This document shows, piece by piece, positions 51,509 through 59,818 of a DNA stretch of 64,000 bases. Origin of the DNA: Pseudomonadota bacterium (GTDB taxonomy: Bacteria > Pseudomonadota > Alphaproteobacteria > Micavibrionales > UBA2020). Every line of letters starts with the position of its first letter. Positions within the stretch are counted from its first letter, which is position 1. A program made the position numbers and the translations under genes. The notes under the pieces were generated by a model, which saw nothing but the letters and a program-made list of their open reading frames with translations, was not told where the DNA came from and did no database searches. The stretch is taken from positions 31,420-95,419 of the forward strand of contig JAJZVA010000010.1 in assembly GCA_021845905.1 (NCBI GenBank), given 5' to 3'.

Positions 51509-52762
51509 CTAGGACGGGGGTTTTTCGTTTTCGACCGCGCAGATCTCCGCGCAGTTTTCGCCCTTGTGCGCTTCGCCCGCCATGCGGAACGCGGCGGTGA
51601 CGGCGAACGGCCCGACGGTTTCGAACAGGGCCACCATCGCGTAAACCGTGTCGGCGATGCGCACGCCCATCTCCGGCACGAGGTTGCTGGTCGTGGCGAC
51701 AAGGCCGATCGCCATGCCCGCCATCGGGATCAGCAACAGGGTCGTCGGCACGGTTTGCGCCTTGTCGGCGCCGGTCAGCCGCGCGGCGATGAAGATCCCG
51801 GCGAAAATGCCGGCGCAACGCGCCAGCGCCAGAAACAGCGGCGCGAACCCCATTTCCGCCAGCGCCTGCAAATGAATCTCCGCCCCCGCCATGACGAAAA
51901 GGATGATGTAGAACAAATCCCCGCCCTCGCCGAGGCCGACGCGCGACAAATTCACCTGCCGTGTTTCAAGCCCGCGCGTCGTGATGCCCAGCACCAGCGG
52001 CGCGAGCAGCGCCGACGCGCCGAGCGACGAGGACAATCCCAGCGTCAGCATCACCGCGCCGACGACGATGGCGAAACGGTAATGCTCGTCTTCCGGTCCA
52101 AGCAGCCGCGCGATGCGGATGGCGAGAAAGCCGATGCCGATGCCGACCGCCGCCGCGACCGCCAGCCGGAACAGCGGCACCAGAAAAACGTCGCCGAGCG
52201 ATTTCTCGTGCGTCACCATGGCGAAAGGCAGCGCGACAGAGAAAATCAGGAACGAAAAAAGGTTGTTCAAGGCGACGAGCGATTTGGCGCGCTCGCTCAC
52301 CGGCCCTTCGGCGTGCAGCTCTTCGGACACGTGCACCAGCACAGCGGGCGACGACGAGACGACGATCCCGCCGATCAGCGCCGCCGTGGCCGACGCATTG
52401 CCGCTGAGGCGCACCAGCACGAAACCGGCCAGAAACGTCAACGCCGTCGAGAGCGCCGACGTGACCATCAGCCGCTTCGAGCGCAGCATCGCCTTGGGGT
52501 GCAGCATGTTGCCGAGGCGGTAGAGGATCAGCCCGAGCGCGATATCGACCAACGCCGCGGATTCCGACAGCATGGTTTTCGAGATCAGCCCCGCGCCATC
52601 AGGGCCGATCAGCGTCCCGAGCAGCATGAAGGCGGTGATCGTCGGCATCCATTTGATCCGGTTGGCGATCATCCCGCCCGCGACGCCGAACAGCAACAGC
52701 GTGCCGAAAACCATGATGACGTTCGGATGGAAATGCGAAAAATGCGCGTGTATGGCGTCCAT
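51509..52762 (-). CDS. Cation:proton antiporter (CPA2, Kef-type)
   Basis: A 417-residue membrane protein with about 12 hydrophobic helices and the CPA2 sodium/proton-exchanger pattern (TAFMLLGTLIGPDGAGL; SSPAVLVHVSEELHAEGPVS; LGASALLAPLVLGITTRG). There is no C-terminal TrkA-N domain, as in the YbaL/KefB forms, so no nucleotide-based gating is visible. It likely exchanges K+ or Na+ for H+ at the inner membrane. It reads toward cysQ. Confidence 0.85.
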   Translation of the reverse strand: MDAIHAHFSHFHPNVIMVFGTLLLFGVAGGMIANRIKWMPTITAFMLLGTLIGPDGAGLISKTMLSESAALVDIALGLILYRLGNMLHPKAMLRSKRLMVTSALSTALTFLAGFVLVRLSGNASATAALIGGIVVSSSPAVLVHVSEELHAEGPVSERAKSLVALNNLFSFLIFSVALPFAMVTHEKSLGDVFLVPLFRLAVAAAVGIGIGFLAIRIARLLGPEDEHYRFAIVVGAVMLTLGLSSSLGASALLAPLVLGITTRGLETRQVNLSRVGLGEGGDLFYIILFVMAGAEIHLQALAEMGFAPLFLALARCAGIFAGIFIAARLTGADKAQTVPTTLLLIPMAGMAIGLVATTSNLVPEMGVRIADTVYAMVALFETVGPFAVTAAFRMAGEAHKGENCAEICAVENEKPPS

Positions 52763-52869
52763 GTCCGTCCCCTGCCGTTCGACAAACGCATGATAGCAGG
52801 AAAGTTGAAAATCCGCGAGACGGAAAACGCTTAAAATGCTATATCATCTCTCATGACAGGAGAAGCACG

Positions 52870-53439
52870 ATGACAAAAAACCGCATGGAAGCCTTCAGCG
52901 ACGGCGTGATCGCCATCATCATCACCATCATGGTGCTGCAAATGTACGCGCCCGCAGGGGCGGCGCTGAAATCTCTCCTGCCCGTGCTGCCGGTTTTCAT
53001 GAGCTATGTTCTGAGCTACGTTTTCATCGGCATCTACTGGAACAACCATCACCACCTGCTGCAGGCGACGCGCAAGGTCAACGGCGCGGTGCTGTGGGCG
53101 AACCTGCACCTGCTGTTCTGGCTGACGCTGATCCCCTTCACCACGCACTGGATGGGGCAAAACCACCTCGCGCCGGTGCCGGTCGCGCTTTACGGCGGCG
53201 TCCTCCTGATGGCGGCCATCGCTTATTACATTCTCGCCCACGCGCTGATCCGCCTGCACGGCGACGCATCGCCCATCGCCATGGCCATCGGCAAGGACGG
53301 CAAGGGAATTTTGTCCGTCGTGATTTATCTCGCGGCCATTCCGCTCTCGTTCGTCAATATCTGGATTGCGCTCGCGCTTTATATCGCCGTCGCCATGATG
53401 TGGCTGGTGCCCGACAAGCGGTTCGAGAAGGAATTTTAA
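52870..53439 (+). CDS. TMEM175/DUF1211 family potassium channel-like protein
   Basis: A 189-residue protein with about five membrane helices. The diagnostic filter-helix motif is RMEAFSDGVIAIIITIMVL at the N-terminus, with the conserved FSDG. Bacterial members are low-selectivity potassium channels that form tetramers. An AGGAG precedes the ATG. It converges on cmk, with the stops sharing the four bases TTAA (53436-53439). Confidence 0.85.
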   Translation: MTKNRMEAFSDGVIAIIITIMVLQMYAPAGAALKSLLPVLPVFMSYVLSYVFIGIYWNNHHHLLQATRKVNGAVLWANLHLLFWLTLIPFTTHWMGQNHLAPVPVALYGGVLLMAAIAYYILAHALIRLHGDASPIAMAIGKDGKGILSVVIYLAAIPLSFVNIWIALALYIAVAMMWLVPDKRFEKEF

Positions 53440-54146
53440 TATCCGAACTTGCGGCGCGGCGGTGGCTTGCGCGTTTGCGGCTTTGGCGCGGAAAGTTTCG
53501 CCTTCACGATCGCGACGCCTTTTTCCAAAGCCTTCTCCGGCGTGTCGTTGGTGGTATCAAGCACATGGGCGTCGGCAGCCTGACGCAACGGCGAGGATGC
53601 GCGGTTCATGTCGTAGCGGTCGCGCCGGTTGATGTCTTGCAGCACCATCTCCGGCGTCAGTCCGGGATTGGCGTCTTTTTGCTGCATGTAACGGCGGCGC
53701 GCGCGCTCTTCCGGCGTGGCGGTGATGAAGAACTTGACCACGGCGTCGGGAAAAACCGACGTGCCGACGTCGCGCCCGTCCAGCACCGCGCCGGCGGCGT
53801 TGTTTGGCGGATTTTCCACGAACGCCTCCTGATAGCCGCGGACGACGGCCTGCGCTTCCGGCATCGCGCCGACAGGCGGCGTCGCTTCCTCGATCTGCGG
53901 CGCGCGCAAGGCGGGATCCTTCAGCGCGGACTCCGGCAAGGGATATTCCAGCGCGCGCAAAACCGGCAAAACGTCGGCGGGATCGGCAGGGTCGCCGCCG
54001 CGTTGCAAAACCGCGTGCGCGATAAAGCGGTAGATCGATCCGGTATCGAGATAGGCATAGCCGAGCTCTGCGGCGAGCGCCTTGGCGAAAGTGCCTTTGC
54101 CGCTCGCTGCGGGGCCGTCGACGGCGATGACGGTTTTGCGTGTCAT
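53436..54146 (-). CDS. cmk: Cytidylate kinase
   Basis: Cmk phosphorylates CMP and dCMP. The 236-residue protein starts MTRKTVIAVDGPAASGKGTF, the P-loop, then AYLDTGSIYRFIAH, DGRDVGTSVFPDAVVKFFITA and the lid ERARRRYMQQ. A short Pro/Lys-rich C-terminal tail (PKPQTRKPPPRRK) is not usual. It lies between the TMEM175 gene and DAHP synthase; the common partner rpsA is not adjacent in the window. Confidence 0.95.
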   Translation of the reverse strand: MTRKTVIAVDGPAASGKGTFAKALAAELGYAYLDTGSIYRFIAHAVLQRGGDPADPADVLPVLRALEYPLPESALKDPALRAPQIEEATPPVGAMPEAQAVVRGYQEAFVENPPNNAAGAVLDGRDVGTSVFPDAVVKFFITATPEERARRRYMQQKDANPGLTPEMVLQDINRRDRYDMNRASSPLRQAADAHVLDTTNDTPEKALEKGVAIVKAKLSAPKPQTRKPPPRRKFGY

Positions 54147-54186
54147 GACGTGATTTTAGACGAAAACGGCGCGCGCCCGCCAGATT

Positions 54187-55242
54187 TTATACGCGGCGTG
54201 ACAGGTCGAGCAGCAAGGCCTCCGTCTCGTCCCAGCCGAGGCAGGGATCGGTGATCGAAAGCCCCCCATGGTCGATGGCTTCGGGCTTGCTTTCATCCAC
54301 CTTCTGGTTGCCGGGCTTGAGAAAGCTCTCGACCATGAATCCCTTGACCAGATGGCGCAGATCCGGCCTGTCCTGCAAGCCGTCAAGAATTTCGCGGCAG
54401 ATGTCGGGCTGGCGCGTGGTGTCTTTTTTGCCGTTGATGAGGCAGTTGTCGTGGCTGACGTCGACGACGACGGCGGGGTTCTTGATTTTATGCTTCGCCA
54501 TGCCGCGCATCACTTCCTCGATATGTTCCGGCGCGTAATTCGGCATTCCGTTGCCCCCGCGCAAGACAAGATGCGCGTAGGCATTGCCGTCGGTCTGCAC
54601 TTCGTGCCCTTCGAACACGGCGACGTGCCTGTGCTGCGCCGCGACGATGCCGTTGATGCCGATGCCGATGTTGCCGTGCGTCGGGTTTTTCATGCCCACC
54701 GCGCAATCGAGCGCCGAGGCGAAGATGCGGTGTTCCTGATCCTCCGCGCTGCGCGCGCCGATGGCGACCCACGAGAGCAGTTCGATGAAGCCGCGCGCGT
54801 TGTGCGTGAACAGCGCCTCGTCCGCGATCGGCAGCCCCGCCTCGACCACGCGCGTCATCATGCCGCGCGCGTAGCGGATCCCCGCCTCGATGTCCGGCGG
54901 CGCGCAAGGGTCCGGCTGGTTGACCGGACCGGACCAGCCTTTGGTGGTGCGCGGTTTCTGGATGTAGCAACGCATCACCAGTTTCAGGCGGCCCGAAACC
55001 TTTTCGTTGAGGCGGCCAAGCTTCTCCGCGTAATCGAACACCGCCTCGCGCGGCCACGCCGAGCACGGCCCGACGATGATCAGCAGGCGGTCATCCGCGC
55101 CGCCGAGGATGTTCTTCACTTCGCGCCGGTCGCGCATCACTTTTTCCCGCGCGCTCTCGGACAACGGGAATTCGCGGATGATATCGTCGATCGGCGGCAG
55201 CTTTTTGAGGATGGAATAGCTCAACGTTCTTCTCTCTTGCAA
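54187..55242 (-). CDS. 3-deoxy-7-phosphoheptulonate synthase (class I, AroG type)
   Basis: DAHP synthase makes the first intermediate of aromatic amino-acid synthesis. The 351-residue protein is of the E. coli AroG/F/H type: IIVGPCSAWPREAVFDYAEK, RCYIQKPRTTKGWSG, KNPTHGNIGIGINGI, VVVDVSHDNCLING and GGLSITDPCLGW. No ATG exists at the N-terminus. The open frame starts with TTG at 55242, and a second TTG lies at 55224 with a weak AGAGAG before it, so the start codon is probably TTG. It is divergent from the carbonic anhydrase gene and near the prephenate dehydratase-like gene. Confidence 0.93.
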   Translation of the reverse strand: MQERRTLSYSILKKLPPIDDIIREFPLSESAREKVMRDRREVKNILGGADDRLLIIVGPCSAWPREAVFDYAEKLGRLNEKVSGRLKLVMRCYIQKPRTTKGWSGPVNQPDPCAPPDIEAGIRYARGMMTRVVEAGLPIADEALFTHNARGFIELLSWVAIGARSAEDQEHRIFASALDCAVGMKNPTHGNIGIGINGIVAAQHRHVAVFEGHEVQTDGNAYAHLVLRGGNGMPNYAPEHIEEVMRGMAKHKIKNPAVVVDVSHDNCLINGKKDTTRQPDICREILDGLQDRPDLRHLVKGFMVESFLKPGNQKVDESKPEAIDHGGLSITDPCLGWDETEALLLDLSRRV

Positions 55243-55385
55243 AATGCGGAAATGCGGCGGTGCACCACACCGAAATCATACGCATGCGCGCGCCCAAGAT
55301 GAAGCCCTAAAATGCCATCGTCGCCTTTACAGGGGTGAAAAACTATGTTCTGATTGGTTTTATTTAAAAAAATATGGAGTTTGCC

Positions 55386-56099
55386 ATGCCGAAGGAGCGC
55401 CTGACCGACGGATTTAACCGTTTTCACGAAAAATACTACGAAAACGGCGCGGATCTCATGAAAAAGCTCGTCAAGGACGGCGCGAGTCCTGATTTTTTCA
55501 TCGTCAACTGCATCGACCCGCGCAACGGCGCGGGGGTCGTCTTCGACGCGCCGCCCGGCCAGCAGTTCCAGCGCCAGCAGATGGGCGCGATCATCCCGCC
55601 TTACGATCCGGACAAAACGGCGGAACTCGTCGCCGCGCTTTCTTACGCCATCGACACGAAAAAAATAAAATATCTCGTCATCATGGGGCATTCGCAATGC
55701 GGCGCGGTGCAAGCGCTGATTGAAGGCACGGATGACGCGCTGATCGAAAACTGGGTCAAAATGGCGGCCGGCGCCAAAAACGCCGCGGAGAAAAAACTCG
55801 GGACAGCCGACAAGGAAGAGCTCTTGCGCGAAACGGAGCGCCAGACCGTCATCATGAGCCTCAAAAACGCGCTGGAATACCCGATGGTCAAAAAAGCCGT
55901 CGCGGAAGGCCGCCTCTCGGTCGATGGCTGGTATTTCGACATGGAGCACGGAACGCTGCATGAATACCGGCCCGAAAAGGACGCCTTCACGCAAATCGCG
56001 CCACAGCACGGCAAACGGGCGAAAGCGCCGCGCCGCAAGCCGCCGCACGATCCGGCGCGCCGTAAATCCGATTCCGCGGCGCACCGCAGGGCCGCATAA
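55386..56099 (+). CDS. Beta-type carbonic anhydrase
   Basis: The enzyme interconverts CO2 and bicarbonate. The 237-residue protein has zinc ligands C42, H102 and C105 and the Asp-Arg dyad D44/R46 (VNCIDPRNG; GHSQCGAVQAL). A Lys/Arg/Pro-rich tail (about residues 205-237) is not typical and may bind nucleic acid or membrane. The ATG at 55386 is chosen because GGAG lies seven bases before it. An upstream ATG at 55374 is in frame. Confidence 0.9.
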   Translation: MPKERLTDGFNRFHEKYYENGADLMKKLVKDGASPDFFIVNCIDPRNGAGVVFDAPPGQQFQRQQMGAIIPPYDPDKTAELVAALSYAIDTKKIKYLVIMGHSQCGAVQALIEGTDDALIENWVKMAAGAKNAAEKKLGTADKEELLRETERQTVIMSLKNALEYPMVKKAVAEGRLSVDGWYFDMEHGTLHEYRPEKDAFTQIAPQHGKRAKAPRRKPPHDPARRKSDSAAHRRAA

Positions 56100-56106
56100 G
56101 GACAGA

Positions 56107-56706
56107 ATGCCCAAAGCGAAGCCGCTCATCGCGTTTCAAGGAATTTCCGGCGCTTACTCCGGCATCGCCGCGCAAAAGCTCTATCCCGGTTGCGGCAAAC
56201 TCTATTGCCCGAGTTTCGAGGCCGCGCTTCTCGAACTCGACGCCCGCCGCGCCGAACGCGCCGTCATCCCCGTGACCAACGCGCTCGCCGGCCCCGTGAC
56301 CAACGCGCTCGCCGCCCTGCGCAAAGGCGTTTACGCCGTTGAAAAGACATTGTGGCTGCCGGTCGATCATTGCCTGCTCGCCTTGCCGGGCGCGAAGATG
56401 GAAGACCTGCGCGCCGTTTACAGCCACTGGCAGGCGCTGGAGCAATGCAAGAAGAACATCGCGAAACTGAAGCTGAAACCCGTCGTCGCGGGCGACACGG
56501 CAGGCGCGGCGAAACAGGTGGCGGAGGAAAAAGACGCCGCGAAAGCCGCCATCGCCTCATCCGCCGCCGCGAAGGAATACGGCCTCTCTATTCTGAGGAA
56601 AAGCTTTCAGGATCTTGCCGACAACAAGACGCTGTTTTTCGCCCTCTGCCTCGAAAAAAAAGGCGCGACGCCGCTCGAAGAGGCGCTGAAAAAGCACGGG
56701 CTTTAG
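56107..56706 (+). CDS. Prephenate dehydratase-like protein without ACT domain
   Basis: The 199-residue protein matches the prephenate dehydratase domain: FQGISGAYSGIAAQKLYPGC at the start, AVYSHWQALEQCKKN near residue 100, ASSAAAKEYGLSIL and a C-terminal DNKTLFFALCLE. The usual ENS/T stretch is TNA, and the TRF motif is TLF, so two conserved elements are altered; the central Asn and Thr remain. There is no ACT regulatory domain. With DAHP synthase nearby it may serve phenylalanine synthesis, or it may have drifted. It starts eight bases after the carbonic anhydrase stop. Confidence 0.8.
   Translation: MPKAKPLIAFQGISGAYSGIAAQKLYPGCGKLYCPSFEAALLELDARRAERAVIPVTNALAGPVTNALAALRKGVYAVEKTLWLPVDHCLLALPGAKMEDLRAVYSHWQALEQCKKNIAKLKLKPVVAGDTAGAAKQVAEEKDAAKAAIASSAAAKEYGLSILRKSFQDLADNKTLFFALCLEKKGATPLEEALKKHGL
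56268..56314. repeat. 24-base tandem duplication in the prephenate dehydratase-like gene
   Basis: The 23-base sequence CCCCGTGACCAACGCGCTCG plus CCG occurs at 56268-56290 and again at 56292-56314. It encodes the repeated peptide VTNALAGP/VTNALAAL at the catalytic Asn region. The family's normal length across this segment is kept, so the copy seems to replace sequence and not lengthen it. Confidence 0.8.
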
Positions 56707-56731
56707 GTTTATGCGGCTTCAGCATTTTCGC

Positions 56732-57169
56732 CTAACGGTTAAACCTGATTTTTATAATGGCACTCTGTGAACCATAGTGACCCCCCCCCACAAATAAGAC
56801 CGAGGACTTCATGATGAGCATATAGTAGTAGGCGTAAAGGCCAACCATTCCGTAATCGCGCATCGGGTCATTTGGGCTTGGAAAAAGAGCTGCAAGATAC
56901 AGGTCAGGGTTTAATCCGTGCCAGGCTAGATACATAAAGTAAGCAAACAGAGAAATTCCAAACAAAAGAGCAATTCTAAAAATGACCAGTCCAGCCACTA
57001 ACATGAGATAGCCAGAATCATCTTCACATGACTTAGCCGTCCCAGGCATTTTTCCGGCCCATCCTAAAAATTTCACCCTCTCATCCACTGTCGGCAACAA
57101 CGGAAACATCTTTTGTAGCTTCTCCCTTAATCCTTTTTTATCCGTCACGCTGTTTATATCCTGCGGCAT
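56732..57169 (-). CDS. AT-rich membrane protein with a poly-G tract
   Basis: A 145-residue protein with two or three hydrophobic segments (LMLVAGLVIFRIALLFGISL; AYYYMLIMKSSVLFVGG). The N-terminal 50 residues are charged and cytoplasmic-looking. A good GGGAG ribosome-binding site precedes the ATG at 57169. Near the 3' end, nine G residues in a row (56781-56789) encode VGGG. Its composition is more AT-rich than that of the neighbours. It lies 115 bases downstream of the ZorB-like gene on the same strand. No family is recognised. Confidence 0.6.
   Translation of the reverse strand: MPQDINSVTDKKGLREKLQKMFPLLPTVDERVKFLGWAGKMPGTAKSCEDDSGYLMLVAGLVIFRIALLFGISLFAYFMYLAWHGLNPDLYLAALFPSPNDPMRDYGMVGLYAYYYMLIMKSSVLFVGGGHYGSQSAIIKIRFNR
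56781..56789 (-). repeat. Nine-base homopolymeric G run within a membrane-protein gene
   Basis: Nine consecutive C on the plus strand (G in the coding sense) occur 17 codons before the stop of the gene at 56732-57169. Such runs are prone to slippage, which would change the last residues of the product or its stop position. Confidence 0.85.
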
Positions 57170-57284
57170 CTCATCACTCCCATTACGGTTAAGATTTCAT
57201 ACCGCATGATTCTAACCCAAAAGATTCGTAGCAGATATAAACAAAGGATGTACCTGTCCGTTTGGACAGGCTTTCGGATTTCGC

Positions 57285-58025
57285 CTAGCAATGTCCGAAA
57301 GGCTTGTCGGAAAGGTTTGGCTTCGGCCTTTTTTCGAACAGCGCCTTTTCGCCGGCCTGCCAGAATTCGAGCTTGAGCTCGATGCGGCGGCTCCGCGCCT
57401 TCGACGGCAGCATGGAGTTGAACGAATAGCCGCCGACGAGGAAGAGGTCGCGCATCTGCTCGAGTTCCTGATGCGTCATCGCCTGCTCGCCCGGCGCGGG
57501 CGGCGCGAACAGCGCGCAGACGACCTTGCGGCTGCGCTCGAGGCTGAGGTTGAGGTTGAAAAGATAGCTGCCGTCCGTGTCGGTGAAGCCCTCGACGACG
57601 ACGCGCTTCAGCCATTTTCTGCCGAGCGGCGAGTCGGCGGCGTCGAGCAAAATGGGCAGGTAGCCGCGCAGGAAGCGCGAGCCCGCGTCGGTGATCTCCG
57701 ACGAGCCGGACATGAAGTTGACGTCCGCGCCGAAATCGACCTTCACCGTGTCCTTGATGATGTCGACGGTGACGTTGGGATATTTACGTTCAGAAGCGAC
57801 GCGTAGCCGCTCGGCGAACTGCTGGATCTCCGTCTGGCGCGCGCGGGTGATGGCGGTGAGCTTCTCGATGCGCGCGATCTCGTCCTTCATCGTCACGACG
57901 GTCACCGCCATGACGATCAGGAAGACCGTCATGCAGGCGGTCATCAGGTCGGAGAACGAGATCCAGAACGGTTTCTCTGCCTCGTCGCGGTTCTGCCGGT
58001 GGCGGATGACGGCGCGACCAAACAT
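57285..58025 (-). CDS. ZorB-like protein (MotB/OmpA-type stator)
   Basis: A 246-residue protein with an N-terminal membrane helix holding the ion-binding Asp26 in FWISFSDLMTACMTVFLIVM, the MotB pattern. A linker and an OmpA-like peptidoglycan-binding domain follow (VVVEGFTDTDGS; LNLSLERSRKVV). With the ZorA-like gene it should form an inner-membrane motor anchored in the cell wall, as in the Zorya defence system. Its start directly follows the ZorA-like stop (TAAATG), so translation is coupled. Non-defence MotAB/ExbB-type pairs are the alternative. Confidence 0.8.
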   Translation of the reverse strand: MFGRAVIRHRQNRDEAEKPFWISFSDLMTACMTVFLIVMAVTVVTMKDEIARIEKLTAITRARQTEIQQFAERLRVASERKYPNVTVDIIKDTVKVDFGADVNFMSGSSEITDAGSRFLRGYLPILLDAADSPLGRKWLKRVVVEGFTDTDGSYLFNLNLSLERSRKVVCALFAPPAPGEQAMTHQELEQMRDLFLVGGYSFNSMLPSKARSRRIELKLEFWQAGEKALFEKRPKPNLSDKPFGHC

Positions 58026-59642
58026 TTACCCCGCCCTGCGCAGTTGCGCGGTGGATGACAAAAGCTCCTGCATCTGGCCGACGGTTTCCGACAAGACGTC
58101 GGTTTTCTCCAGCGCTTCGGACAGCGTGTTGCCCGCGGCGGCGAACCTGTCGGCCGCCATGCGCATGACGACGGCGCCGTTGTTCATGCCCGAGATCGCG
58201 CCGCTGGCGGTATTCTGCAGGACGCCGATGCTTTCCGCCGTGCGCTCCGCCGAGGCATCGACGCTTTGCACCAGCTTCGCCACGGCGGCGGTGAGTTCCT
58301 CGATGCGTTTTCTGTCCTGCTCGACCTGCTCGCCGCGATCGACCGCGAGGCGCGTCATCGCCGCCTGCAATTTCGCCAGCACCGCGCGCATGGTGACTTC
58401 CATGACTTCGGACGTCTGGTTCTGGTTGTCGAGCAAAAGCCCGCGCAATTCCCCGACGAATGCGCGCATCTGTTCGTTCGCCGCGTCCTGCGCGGCGGAG
58501 GCGTCTTCCATGGCTTTCGCGAGCGTGCCCGCCATCTGGTCGACGGCGTTGATGCCGACCGAACCCATGTCGCCGAGCAGCACCGTCATGGAATCGCGCA
58601 CCCGCTCCATCGCTTCCGTCGCGTCGGCGAAGGAGTCGTTGACGCGCTTGATCTGGTTGCCGAAAGCCTCGTCCAGACGGGCGGAGAACGAGACCAGCAC
58701 CTGATCGAGAATCCTGCCGAGGGCTTTCTCCTGATTTTCAGACACGCGCTCCACGACCGCCGAGAGCTCCTGCATCGGCTGGGCGAGCGCGTCGCGGATC
58801 GCCGCGCCGATCTGCCCCGCGATGGCCTGATGCTGGCGTTCCTGCGCGGCGACGCCGTTTTCCGTCGCGGCGACGAGGCGCGCGAGATATTCCTCGCCCG
58901 CGCCGGTGCCGTAAAGCGCGTCGATCTCGCGGTTGAGCTCGCCCACGGCGCGGTAGCAGCGGTTGAGAATGGATTTTTCCTTGTACGTCACGAAGATCGC
59001 CGACAAGATCGCGAAGCCCGAGCCGATGAAGGCCGACATCACCTCCTGCAACAGCAGCGGCAGCGAGGCGACCGCGTCGTTGGTATCGGGCGTGAACTCG
59101 TGCAGGCCCCAGACGAGGCCGGAAAACGTGCCGATGATGCCGATCCCCGTGAGGATGCCCGGCAGGTGACGGTAAAAATCCGCGTTGATGTGCAGGTCGA
59201 CGACGTTGTCGCGCGAGAAATAAGCCTCCGCCGGGGCGGTGGCCAGAACGGCTTTTTTGCCGTCGGCGCTTTGCACGACGTGCAGCGAGGCGCAATATTC
59301 CACCCACAAATCCTTAAACGGCGACAGGGCGAAAATTCCATCCAGCGCCCCGGCCAGCGTGTCCGCCCGGTTCGCCTCCATATCCGCCGCGTCCCTGTGT
59401 TGCAGGCGCGCGCCATGGATGGCGGCGGTCACTTTTTCCAATGCGCGGCAGATCGCCCGCGCCGGACGCTGATAGCTCCTGTAATAGCCGATCAGCAACA
59501 GCACCGTGACGACGAATACCGGCACGAGGATGTAAAGGTTCAAACCCGACGTAATGCCGTCCAGCGCATGCTCGGACTGGCTCATGGACTGCATCAACTG
59601 CGCGACCACGTCGGCGGGCGTACTTTGCATTATCGAGACCAT
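58026..59642 (-). CDS. ZorA-like protein (MotA/ExbB-type motor with long coiled tail)
   Basis: A 538-residue protein with three membrane helices: about residues 36-54 (LYILVPVFVVTVLLLIGYY), 161-180 (PGILTGIGIIGTFSGLVWGL) and 201-220 (VMSAFIGSGFAILSAIFVTY). The last two form the MotA/TolQ/ExbB proton-channel domain and carry the ZorA pattern. From about residue 225 to the end there is a long helical tail of the kind ZorA projects into the cytoplasm. No ZorC, ZorD or ZorE homologue is adjacent. A second ATG at 59630 is possible. Confidence 0.8.
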   Translation of the reverse strand: MVSIMQSTPADVVAQLMQSMSQSEHALDGITSGLNLYILVPVFVVTVLLLIGYYRSYQRPARAICRALEKVTAAIHGARLQHRDAADMEANRADTLAGALDGIFALSPFKDLWVEYCASLHVVQSADGKKAVLATAPAEAYFSRDNVVDLHINADFYRHLPGILTGIGIIGTFSGLVWGLHEFTPDTNDAVASLPLLLQEVMSAFIGSGFAILSAIFVTYKEKSILNRCYRAVGELNREIDALYGTGAGEEYLARLVAATENGVAAQERQHQAIAGQIGAAIRDALAQPMQELSAVVERVSENQEKALGRILDQVLVSFSARLDEAFGNQIKRVNDSFADATEAMERVRDSMTVLLGDMGSVGINAVDQMAGTLAKAMEDASAAQDAANEQMRAFVGELRGLLLDNQNQTSEVMEVTMRAVLAKLQAAMTRLAVDRGEQVEQDRKRIEELTAAVAKLVQSVDASAERTAESIGVLQNTASGAISGMNNGAVVMRMAADRFAAAGNTLSEALEKTDVLSETVGQMQELLSSTAQLRRAG

Positions 59643-59818
59643 GATCCGAACCTTCTCCTGCTCTGGTTATAATGATCCTTATTTCTATTTTGTTTCTATA
59701 ATGTTAGCAAGAGCCTATTTGTCCCGAAAATCCATAATCACAGACATTCATTGTTTATTCAGCATGCCTTTGCTACAATCAGCCTTATGAAATTCAACAG
59801 CATAAAGGGAATCGCCTC

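Noticed and set aside
57250..57267. Hairpin CCTGTCC-GTTT-GGACAGG after the ZorB-like gene, considered as a terminator.
   Set aside because: No T-run follows directly on either strand, so termination cannot be supported by sequence alone.
58266..59672. A 468-codon plus-strand frame across the ZorA-like gene.
   Set aside because: It is fully antisense to the ZorA-like gene, which has clear membrane helices and the MotA-type pattern; the shadow has no domain.
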